Assembly (NCBI RefSeq): GCF_000725125.1
Contig: NZ_JFCB01000012.1
Location: 116,102 to 180,101 of the forward strand
Reading direction: 5' to 3'
Length of the DNA stretch: 64,000 bases
DNA from: Streptomyces toyocaensis
GTDB taxonomy: Bacteria; Actinomycetota; Actinomycetes; Streptomycetales; Streptomycetaceae
In this document: one piece after another, positions 40,365 to 47,678 of the stretch
Layout of the letters: the number at the start of each line of letters is the position of its first letter
Position numbering within the stretch: position 1 is the first letter of the stretch
Made by a program: the position numbers and the translations under genes
The notes under the pieces: model-generated
The model's input: only the letters and a program-made list of their open reading frames with translations
Database searches by the model: none
Told to the model about the DNA's origin: nothing

Positions 40365-40680
40365 CCGGTCAGGCGTTCGCGCCCTCATCAGCGAGCAGCG
40401 GGACCCGCTTCACCGGCCGGAGTCGGTTCGGCGGGCCAACAGGCCGCTCCGGAAGCCCGTCCTGTGACGGCGTGAAGCGCCCCCGGCGGGGTACCCGGGC
40501 GCGGAAAGAGGGCCTGCGCAGCCGCTGACCGACGAAGCAGACGTCCTCCTTGCTCCCGCGCCGGGCGCGATGCGTCGGCACGCACATCGCGGAGGACGTG
40601 GAGTTCTGCCTGCGGCCCCTTCCCAGCGGCTTCCGGGGCGGCGCCGAGCCATCGGCCCCTGCGGAGAGAGTTTCACCATC
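40365..40680. other. 316-bp gap before desaturase gene
   Basis: No convincing coding sequence or repeat was found. It contains the desaturase promoter. Confidence 0.4.
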
Positions 40681-41724
40681 ATGAGCAGTGACAGCACGGT
40701 CCACCCCTCGCCCTCGGCGGCGTCCGGCAGTGACTTCGCCCGCTTGTCGAAAAAGATCGCCGCCGCCGGGCTGCTGGAGCGCCGTCCCGGCTACTACGCC
40801 TTGCGGATCACGGTGGTGGCAGGGCTCTACGTCAGCGGGTGGGCCGCCGTCGCGCTCGTCGGCGACAGCTGGTGGTCACTCGCGGTCGCCGCCTTCCTCG
40901 CCGTCGTCTTCGGCCAGGTCGCCCTGCTGGCCCATGACGCGGCGCACCGCCAGGTGTTCCGCCGACGCCGGGCCAGTGAGGTGTCAGGGCGGATCGCCGG
41001 TGCCGGTATCGGGATGGGCTACGGGTGGTGGCAGGACAAACACACCCGCCACCACGCCAATCCCAACCACGAGGAACTCGACCCCGACGTCGACCCGGAC
41101 CTGCTGGTCTGGTCCCAGGACCAGGCGCGGGCCGCCAAAGGCCTCCCTCGCCTGATCGGCCGCTGGCAGGCGTTCCTGTTCTTCCCGCTCCTCACGCTCG
41201 AGGGCTTCAACCTGCACGTGTCGAGCGCGAAGGCACTGACCAATCCCTCGCTCAAGCACCGCGCGCTCGACGGCGTCCTGCTGTTCGCGCACTTCGCGCT
41301 CTACGTGACCGTGCTGCTGTGGCTGCTGCCCCCCGGCATGGCGATCGCCTTCGTCGCCGTCCACCAGTGCCTGTTCGGCGTCTACCTCGGTTCCGTCTTC
41401 GCGCCCAACCACAAGGGCATGCCCATCCTGAAGGGCGCGGACCGCCCGGACTTCCTCCGGCGCCAGGTGCTCACCTCACGCAACGTGCGCGGCGGCAGGT
41501 TCACCGACATCGCACTGGGCGGGCTGAACCACCAGATCGAACACCACCTGTTCCCCAGCATGCCCAGCCCCAACCTGCGCAGGGCCCGGACCATCGTGCG
41601 GCGCCACTGTCAGGAACTGGGTCTGGACTACGTGGAGACCGGGTTGATCACCTCCTACCGGCTGGCCCTCGCCAGTCTCCATCAGGCCGGAGCACCGCTG
41701 CGGCACGCCCGCGTCCCCACCTGA
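40681..41724 (+). CDS. membrane fatty-acid desaturase (acyl-lipid type)
   Basis: 347 aa from ATG 40681, with GGAGAG upstream. The di-iron histidine boxes are intact: HDAAH (85-89), HTRHH (121-125) and QIEHH (285-289, with H284 before it). Four or so membrane helices are visible. Enzymes of this class insert a double bond in membrane lipid acyl chains using oxygen and ferredoxin or flavodoxin. The gene lies near the right edge of the island and may adjust membrane fluidity under stress. Confidence 0.92.
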   Translation: MSSDSTVHPSPSAASGSDFARLSKKIAAAGLLERRPGYYALRITVVAGLYVSGWAAVALVGDSWWSLAVAAFLAVVFGQVALLAHDAAHRQVFRRRRASEVSGRIAGAGIGMGYGWWQDKHTRHHANPNHEELDPDVDPDLLVWSQDQARAAKGLPRLIGRWQAFLFFPLLTLEGFNLHVSSAKALTNPSLKHRALDGVLLFAHFALYVTVLLWLLPPGMAIAFVAVHQCLFGVYLGSVFAPNHKGMPILKGADRPDFLRRQVLTSRNVRGGRFTDIALGGLNHQIEHHLFPSMPSPNLRRARTIVRRHCQELGLDYVETGLITSYRLALASLHQAGAPLRHARVPT

Positions 41725-41770
41725 GAGACCGGCAGGAGCCCGCGAAGTACCGCCGGCGGCTCGGAGGTGA

Positions 41771-41845
41771 TCCGGCGATGGCCCGGTCCCGGTCGCTGGT
41801 CCCTTGCTGTCGGATCAGCGCGGCGCGGGAACCGCTGCGCCCTTC
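41771..41845 (-). pseudogene. integrase C-terminal scrap
   Basis: 29 consecutive bases match the integrase relic at 20197-20225, and the match continues at lower identity to about 41845. Translated on the minus strand it reads RSGSRAALIRQQGTSDRDRA, against HSSSRAALIYQHMTSDRDRA, so the catalytic Tyr is replaced. It marks a second, more decayed integrase, presumably at the far edge of the island. Confidence 0.82.
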
Positions 41846-41983
41846 CGCGTTCGCAGCTCACCGGGCCGGACCCGGACGCCGAGGCCGGCGCATGGCCCGT
41901 GTGCCCTCGTCGGAGCCGGGGTTGACCAGTCGCCCGACGAAAACGAGTCGAGATGCCCCACCGTCCTGGCCGATCATGCAGCC

Positions 41984-42496
41984 ATGCCACTGACAGCCAC
42001 CCTCGCCCGAGTCGACGCGGATCTGGCAGCCGGTCGCGTGCCCATGGCGCGTCAACGCCTACGCGGACTGGTCTCCTCCTACCCCGACGACCTGACACTG
42101 CGCCGTCGTCTGGCGGAGGTGTACCGGCTGTACGGTGAGCCCGCGCAGGCAGGACGCTGGATGTACCTGGAGGAAAACCGGGACGCGGGCGAGACGTCCG
42201 CCTTCGAAGCGAGGTACCGGACACCCCTGGAGCGCATGAGGGCACTCGCGTGGCGTGGTCCCGAGTCCCTTGCCCCCTCCGCGTTCGCCAGGGAGCAGCT
42301 GGCGGCTGTACGCACCGCCTGCTCCGAAGCCCTGGGACGCCCGGTGGACTGGAACTGGATACCTTCCGCCCCGGACAACGAAGCGGACGTCGGTACCGGG
42401 AAGTTCAGCGGCTTCCTCGCGGGGGCCGGCTGCCTGTTGGTGGTCCTGGTGATGCTGGGCATCTGGGTGAACGGACTGATTGCCCTCTTCGGATGA
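41984..42496 (+). CDS. hypothetical protein with C-terminal membrane anchor (DUF6584-like)
   Basis: 170 aa from ATG 41984. The N-terminal half reads like a TPR-type helical hairpin (ARVDADLAAGRVPMARQRL, LTLRRRLAEVYRLYGEPAQAG), followed by a charged middle and a C-terminal membrane helix (FLAGAGCLLVVLVMLGIWV). The DUF6584 assignment is from memory of similar proteins and tentative. Confidence 0.65.
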   Translation: MPLTATLARVDADLAAGRVPMARQRLRGLVSSYPDDLTLRRRLAEVYRLYGEPAQAGRWMYLEENRDAGETSAFEARYRTPLERMRALAWRGPESLAPSAFAREQLAAVRTACSEALGRPVDWNWIPSAPDNEADVGTGKFSGFLAGAGCLLVVLVMLGIWVNGLIALFG

Positions 42497-42679
42497 GTCA
42501 GTCACCGGCAGACCTCGGCATCGGTCGGCAGGCGTACGACGGCACCGGCGGTGCGGCCGGGGCAAGCGGGAGGTGCGACCTAACGCGCGTCGGCTGACCG
42601 GCGCGTCCGCCGTCGTGGCTGACCGTCGTTGGCCGTCCCGCCCGCCCGCGCGGCGTCGCCACCCACCCGCCCGGGAGCC

Positions 42680-43804
42680 TCAGCCTCCTGCCTCCCGTGT
42701 CAGGATCCATGCTCCGTGAGCTCTGACCTGGTAGTAGCCCGGTCCGGGCCACGTGACCGCTATGTCGCAGTCGCCCAGGCCCTCACCGAGCGTGGCCCAC
42801 TCGGCGAGTTCGTCGTCGAGCGCCTGGAGCACGACCGTTCCCCGGCCACGGTGGCGCAGCACGCCGGGCCCGGCGGTGCCCCGGTAGCGCACGACGTCGA
42901 ATCCCTGCCCGCCGGTGTGGACGTCGAACTCGGGCACGGCGTCCGGGGGTTCGGCACTCGCCGACCAGCGCACACGGACGCCGTCCCGGAATTCGAGCCG
43001 GAAGCCGGCCTCGCGTCGGCCTCCGCCCCGGCTGAGCGGGATCCGGGCGACGACAGGGCCGTCGGCGCTGTGCAGCTGGTAGCCGCGCGGCCGGCGTCCC
43101 TGGGGCTGATCCACCAGCACGGTGATGTGGGCGGGGCGTTCGGTGCGGACGACCAGAACCGCCGGCTGCCGCCGCTCGGGCAACGCCACCCGTTGCCTGC
43201 CGTCGCCCTTTCCCGACACCGTCCGGTTCGCCCTCCTGGGGGACGGCCCCGAGTCGCGCGGCGACCCGCGCGTCGCACCCGTCGCGCGGGCCCCGGACAT
43301 CCGAGAACTCTGCTCCCCGCGGCCGCTCCCGGGGGTGATCGGCTCTCGGCTCTCCGCGATACGCACCGCGTCGGCGGCGCACACGGCCACATTGCGGGCG
43401 GCCCCGCCGTCCGGTGCCCAGCGCACCTGTGCGGTAGACCGCCCGTGCCGTGGGTCGAAGAAGCACAGCGGCAGTCGCTCGGGCGGCGGCGCGCCCGCGA
43501 GCCGGGCGTCCAGACAGGCCAACGCATGGTGCCCCTCGTCCAGGGCCCGCAGGACGTCCAAGGCATCCGCACGGTCGCGATCGCCGACGAAGGCCCGTTT
43601 GGCCTCCTCGTACGCGTCGAGGGCGCGGGCCAGGTCCGCGCGCATCTCGTCTGTGGCACCCAACTGGCCAGGGGAGAAGGGGTGCCGGTCGAGAGTCTCT
43701 CCGTAGGCCGTGATCTCCGCCTCGACCTCGGCGAGTTCCGCGGCACGACGTCTCCGGTCCGCTCCACTCAGCCGTACGAGTCCGAGCCTCCATCTCACTG
43801 TCAC
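42680..43804 (-). CDS. hypothetical protein with coiled-coil start and beta-rich C-terminus
   Basis: 374 aa from GTG 43804 (an in-frame GTG lies at 43798). Residues about 10-110 are helical and charged (RRRRAAELAEVEAEITAYGE), including a CFFDPRHG segment, and the last 150 residues are beta-rich (ITVLVDQPQGRRPRG, then RGTVVLQALDDELAEWATLG). No family was recognised. It is unlinked to its neighbours. Confidence 0.55.
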   Translation of the reverse strand: MTVRWRLGLVRLSGADRRRRAAELAEVEAEITAYGETLDRHPFSPGQLGATDEMRADLARALDAYEEAKRAFVGDRDRADALDVLRALDEGHHALACLDARLAGAPPPERLPLCFFDPRHGRSTAQVRWAPDGGAARNVAVCAADAVRIAESREPITPGSGRGEQSSRMSGARATGATRGSPRDSGPSPRRANRTVSGKGDGRQRVALPERRQPAVLVVRTERPAHITVLVDQPQGRRPRGYQLHSADGPVVARIPLSRGGGRREAGFRLEFRDGVRVRWSASAEPPDAVPEFDVHTGGQGFDVVRYRGTAGPGVLRHRGRGTVVLQALDDELAEWATLGEGLGDCDIAVTWPGPGYYQVRAHGAWILTREAGG

Positions 43805-44265
43805 GCGGTCATCCTGCCGCAGTCCTTGCCGGCATGACCGCAGCACTGCACACCCTGCCCCTCCCGCCGCCCCGGCTGTCGGCAACGGATGCGCGAGCGC
43901 CCGCGCTCGGGTCTGCCTGGCAGACCGCGGCCCATGGAGTGGTCTTCTCGTCTGCCTTCGACCCCGCGGTCCATGCCCCCACTTCGCGTTCCCCGCCCCG
44001 TGGACGCCGCCCCGGACCCGGACAGCGCCGGCCTGGGCGCGGTCCGCGCAGCGGCCGGCCCACCGGTGTCCTTCGCCGCACTCGGTGACCACATCCGGTC
44101 GGTCGCTCCCCGCCCCCGCCCCGACCGCCGGCTGTGAGGCCCACGGTCGGCCGCGCGCCGGCCGGGCACGGCGCTCGGTTTCCGGACCAGGTGTTCCGGA
44201 GGATGCGCGGCCGGACTCAGCAGGTGAGCATGGGGAGGAAGGAATGTTCTCCAGTGGAGGTTCCC
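43805..44265. other. 461-bp gap without a clear gene
   Basis: A plus-strand open stretch at 43889-44137 ending FAALGDHIRSVAPRP looks weakly protein-like and may be a gene remnant, but there is no credible start. Nothing else was seen. Confidence 0.4.
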
Positions 44266-44697
44266 ATGGCTGAGAATGAAACCTTCGTCCGCGATCTGTT
44301 CCGGGCGTGGAACGACCGGGACTACGACTCCATCGCCGGGTCCGTCGCTCCTGACTGCACCCTCGTCGAGGAGGGCAGCGGACGAACGCTGCAGGGTCCG
44401 GAGGGCTTCACCCAGCTCGCGAAGGCCATGTTCGACGCGATGCCCGACGGCAAGTTCACCCTCGACCACCTCACGTCCCAGGGCGACAGGGTGGTCGTCG
44501 AATACACAGGAAGCGGGACGCAGACCGGGGACCTCGTCCTGCACGCGGGCACCGTGCCCGCCACGGGGCAGCACGTCACGGTGCACGCGTGCGACATCTA
44601 CGAGGTGAGGGACGGCAAGATCCAGGAGGGCCGCGCCTATCTGGACACCGGCGCCCTCATGAGCCAGCTGGGTCTGACCGAGGAGTTGCGGGGCTGA
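44266..44697 (+). CDS. SnoaL-like / ester cyclase family protein
   Basis: 143 aa from ATG 44266, preceded by AGTGGAGG. NTF2-like pattern: FVRDLFRAWNDRDYDSIAG, FTLDHLTSQGDRVVVEYTG, ATGQHVTVHACDIYEVRDGKI and a C-terminal LMSQLGL. Members range from polyketide cyclases to proteins of unknown role; there is no biosynthetic context here. Confidence 0.82.
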   Translation: MAENETFVRDLFRAWNDRDYDSIAGSVAPDCTLVEEGSGRTLQGPEGFTQLAKAMFDAMPDGKFTLDHLTSQGDRVVVEYTGSGTQTGDLVLHAGTVPATGQHVTVHACDIYEVRDGKIQEGRAYLDTGALMSQLGLTEELRG

Positions 44698-44723
44698 CCG
44701 CCGGAAGCGCCGACCAGGGATCC

Positions 44724-44765
44724 ACCGAGGGGCCACGGGCCGCAGGACCGCCGTGGCCCCTCGGT
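44724..44765. terminator. bidirectional hairpin terminator
   Basis: A perfect 15-bp stem (44724-44738 with 44751-44765) and 12-nt loop between two converging genes. Confidence 0.85.
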
Positions 44766-44791
44766 GATCCGGGCGTGGAACCGACGCCGGA

Positions 44792-45202
44792 TCACGCGGG
44801 GATCCATGCGGGCCACTGCGGTGGGATGTTGCTCACAGGGCAGAGGCCGGAGTCGCCGGGATAGCCGGCCGGCGTTCCCTGGGTCGCGAAGAACCACCAC
44901 GCGGCCCAGACCGTCGCGACGACCGTCAGCAGCGTCGGCAGTGCGACGCGGACCGCCGTCGGTGCGTGACGGGACAGGCGTCGCCCCGTGGCCTGCGCCA
45001 TGACCCCGACGAGGGCTCCGGCGACGGGGGCGAGGAGTAACAGGAAGGTGAGTTCGAGACGTCCGCCGGCCTCGTAGCCCGCGTCGCAGTAGGCGCGGGC
45101 CCAGGTGGTCAGCGCCCAGGCGGCGGCGCCCGCGGCGGCTCCGAAGGCCGCTGAGCCCACCCAGGGGAGGCAGGAGCCGGCGGCCGGCTCTGTTGTGTTC
45201 AC
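44792..45202 (-). CDS. small integral membrane protein
   Basis: 136 aa. Three membrane helices (residues about 15-37, 49-70 and 85-107) and a short C-terminal loop containing a Cys. Family unknown. Confidence 0.7.
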   Translation of the reverse strand: MNTTEPAAGSCLPWVGSAAFGAAAGAAAWALTTWARAYCDAGYEAGGRLELTFLLLLAPVAGALVGVMAQATGRRLSRHAPTAVRVALPTLLTVVATVWAAWWFFATQGTPAGYPGDSGLCPVSNIPPQWPAWIPA

Positions 45203-45547
45203 GACTCAGCAGGACATCGTGCACAGCCGCGTGGTTCCCGGGCGGGAGGGACCGGACGGTGCGGCAACCCGTATCTGCAGCGGCGGGGTGAGAATTCAAC
45301 GCGACGTGCGGGCAGTTTCCTTAAGACAGCGAACCGAGCGTAATTCGCCGAAATACACAGAGCGCCGCAGCGTGCTACTGTCGACGAAGTTGCAGTTGTG
45401 GTTCCCGAAACTTCAAGCACTCTCCGCGGCATCCGTGCCGGGGAAGTGCTTGTGCATTTCCGGTCTTTTTCCGGCGGGGTGATCATCGCGGCGACACGGT
45501 GTCCGCACAGGGCGGACGTCGACGCACTGCCCCGAAGGAGATATGAC
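45203..45547 (+). promoter_or_regulatory. 345-bp region with the cold-shock gene leader
   Basis: No ORF is convincing. The part 45380-45540 is unusually AT-rich for this genome and probably gives a long 5' leader ending in GAAGGAGA before the start codon. Long structured leaders control many cspA-type genes; structure was not computed. Confidence 0.45.
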
Positions 45548-45751
45548 ATGGCTACTGGAACCGTGAAGTGGTTCAACGCGGAAAAGGGCTTCGGCTTCAT
45601 CGAGCAGGACGGTGGCGGCGCCGACGTGTTCGCCCACTACTCGAACATCGCCGCCCAGGGCTTCCGTGAGCTGCTCGAGGGCCAGAAGGTTTCCTTCGAC
45701 ATCGCGCAGGGCCAGAAGGGCCCGACGGCGGAGAACATCGTTCCCGCCTGA
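45548..45751 (+). CDS. cspA: cold-shock protein (CspA family)
   Basis: 67 aa, the full size for the family. RNP1 (KGFGFIEQ) and RNP2 (VFAHYSNI) are intact, with the usual [14 protein letters not shown] start. It binds single-stranded RNA/DNA and acts as an RNA chaperone. The terminator right after it indicates a single-gene transcript. Confidence 0.96.
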   Translation: MATGTVKWFNAEKGFGFIEQDGGGADVFAHYSNIAAQGFRELLEGQKVSFDIAQGQKGPTAENIVPA

Positions 45752-45767
45752 CGCTGAAGCGCATCGC

Positions 45768-45809
45768 GCAGCTGGGGCCCGCATCCTTTGGGGTGCGGGC
45801 CCCAGCTGC
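45768..45809 (+). terminator. hairpin terminator after cspA
   Basis: A perfect 16-bp stem (45768-45783 with 45794-45809) with the loop TCCTTTGGGG. Confidence 0.88.
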
Positions 45810-45978
45810 GTGCGTTCCTGCCGTACGTACGCGGTCCCCTGCTTTTCGGTTTTTGAAAGTCGCGCCCCGGCCGGAAAAACGCCGTACCTGCTTCCATTCG
45901 GCGGACTTCCACCGTCGACCGCCGATTTTCGGGGCCGTCCCGCTCAGAAAGCCGACCCATCACCGCTGGAGGTACCTC

Positions 45979-46401
45979 TTGACGCCGGTCCAGACGCATT
46001 CCCGTTCGACCCGTTCGACGCACCCCGCCGCTGCGCGCGGGACCGTGGCCGACGTCATGCACGCGGCCGGGCCCCAGGTCTGGGACGGCATGACCGTCGA
46101 GGTGGCGCTGTCCGTCATGACCGCCGCCCGCACGGGTCACCTCGTCGTGTGTGACGAGGACGGCCAGTGCACCCACCTGGTCAGCCGGGCCCGGCTGACC
46201 GCCGTGCGGACCGGGCTCGGGTACACGGACCGGGTCCGCCTGCGCGACGTCGCCCGCGCCGACGACACCGGCGGGCTCTTCGCCTCCCCGCTGACCACTG
46301 TGGCCGAGGCCGAGCACGTGATGCGGCACCGGCGGCTCGGGGCCCTGCCCGTGGTCGACGAGGACGGCAACGCCCTGGGCGTCATCGCCCTCTCCCGCTG
46401 A
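45979..46401 (+). CDS. CBS-domain protein
   Basis: 140 aa from TTG 45979, chosen for the GGAGG 5 nt upstream. Two CBS motifs are visible (TVADVMHAAGPQVWDGMTVE with HLVVCDEDGQCTHLV, and TVAEAEHVMRHRRLGALPVVDEDG). CBS pairs bind adenine nucleotides; there is no attached effector domain, so it may act on a partner. A CBS gene next to a cold-shock gene is common in streptomycetes. Confidence 0.82.
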   Translation: MTPVQTHSRSTRSTHPAAARGTVADVMHAAGPQVWDGMTVEVALSVMTAARTGHLVVCDEDGQCTHLVSRARLTAVRTGLGYTDRVRLRDVARADDTGGLFASPLTTVAEAEHVMRHRRLGALPVVDEDGNALGVIALSR

Positions 46402-46438
46402 ATGGCCCCGCCGCCGGCCCCTCACCGGGTGCCGCGGA

Positions 46439-46798
46439 TCAGTGGTCGGAGTAGCTGAAGTCCCCCACCGTCCAGGCGCTGACGTCCTCGATCGCGACGC
46501 GGTACATCCCGCCCGTTTCCGGGATACCCACCGTGCCCTGCAGGATCCGGGCGACGTGGAAGTGCAGGTGTGTGGGAGGGCCGTCCTGCCGCGGGGGAGC
46601 GTCGAACACGGCGGAGAATCCGCTCAGCTGGGCGGAATCCGTCAGCACCTCCGCCACCCTCCGCCGCCACACGGCTTCGGGAGCGAGGCGACCGGTGATG
46701 ACGGCACCACCGGTGACCACGGTCAGGGACATCTGGCTGCTCTGCCCCGACTCCACGAGGGCGGCGATGTGAACGATCAGCTCGTCAGGCTTCACCAT
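46439..46798 (-). CDS. conserved hypothetical protein
   Basis: 119 aa from ATG 46798. Pattern VKPDELIVHIAALVESGQSSQMSLTVV, then THLHFHVARILQGT and GGMYRVAIEDVSAWTVGDFS; beta-rich and soluble. It is probably in one transcription unit with the MerR gene upstream (62 bp). Function unknown. Confidence 0.65.
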   Translation of the reverse strand: MVKPDELIVHIAALVESGQSSQMSLTVVTGGAVITGRLAPEAVWRRRVAEVLTDSAQLSGFSAVFDAPPRQDGPPTHLHFHVARILQGTVGIPETGGMYRVAIEDVSAWTVGDFSYSDH

Positions 46799-46860
46799 GG
46801 GAACGGATTCTATGCACCGGTCTCGTGGCCCACTCGTGCGCCCCGGAGCCGGACCCGCGA

Positions 46861-47169
46861 TCACCGGGCCCGGAGTTCCTCGTTGATGCGCCGGGCCTCT
46901 TCGAGCTGGTCCTCCAGGATGATGATGCGGCACGCCGCCTCGATGGAGGTCCCCTGGTCGACCATCTCACGGGCGCGGGCGGCGATACGCAGCTGGTAGC
47001 GGGAGTAGCGGCGGTGACCGCCCTCGGAACGCAGCGGCGTGATCAGCCGGGCCTCACCGAGAGCGCGCAGGAAGGCGGGCGTCGTACCCAGCATCTCCGC
47101 TGCTCGTCCCATGGTGTAGGCGGGGTAGTCGTCGTCGTCGATCCGGTCGAGCGGTGTGTCTGCGGTCAT
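46861..47169 (-). CDS. MerR-family regulator, short form
   Basis: 102 aa from ATG 47169, with AGAGGTG upstream. Winged-helix pattern YTMGRAAEMLGTTPAFLRALGEARLITPLRSEGGHRRYSRYQ, then a short coiled coil (LEDQLEEARRINEELRAR) and no ligand domain. Such short MerR proteins often act with CBS and cold-shock neighbours in stress responses. Confidence 0.88.
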   Translation of the reverse strand: MTADTPLDRIDDDDYPAYTMGRAAEMLGTTPAFLRALGEARLITPLRSEGGHRRYSRYQLRIAARAREMVDQGTSIEAACRIIILEDQLEEARRINEELRAR

Positions 47170-47217
47170 CTGCACCTCTGGTGGGAACTGCGGGGTCCTG
47201 CGGGGGGAATGCGTCGA

Positions 47218-47249
47218 GGGGCCTTGGTGCCGTACGGCACCAAGGCCCC
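47218..47249. repeat. perfect 15-bp inverted repeat upstream of merR
   Basis: GGGGCCTTGGTGCCG-TA-CGGCACCAAGGCCCC, about 50 bp upstream of the merR start. It could be an operator for the regulator or a terminator on the other strand; no T-tract follows. Confidence 0.75.
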
Positions 47250-47678
47250 GAGGGATTTGTAACACCATCCGCCGGCTTGTTGCACTGCCGGCCCTACATG
47301 TCCGCACCTGCCCCGGTGAGGGGCGCGGGGTGCGGGGATCGCGGATGCGTGACCGTGTGACCACCTTCCGTTCCGGGGCCTGCGGTACCCGGGCGGACCC
47401 TTCTCGCCCGGGCGATCCTGATGGCGTTCGCCTCCTTCTCCTTCTTCCGTGGCACCTGTCTTTTGTCACTGCTCGGTACTGCTGGTACTGCGTCCTGCCG
47501 GCGGCCCTGATGAGGCCGCCGGGCCCGGCGGTCAGCGAGGGGACCATGAAACCTGCTCCGGCCCCGTCACTCCACCGCCGTGCCCTCTTCGGTCCTGCAC
47601 TGCGGGCAGTTCGTGTCTGCCCGCCTCACGGATGTTCCTGTCGACAGAAGAGAGACTAACCCCTTCGCGATTACATGT
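47250..47678. other. 429-bp gap between kdpD and merR
   Basis: It holds the merR promoter region and the 3' flank of kdpD. No kdpE-like gene or other ORF is convincing. Confidence 0.45.

Noticed and set aside
20119..41845. An intact prophage or conjugative element in the island
   Set aside because: No structural phage genes, relaxase, FtsK-like transfer protein, replication gene or complete integrase were found.
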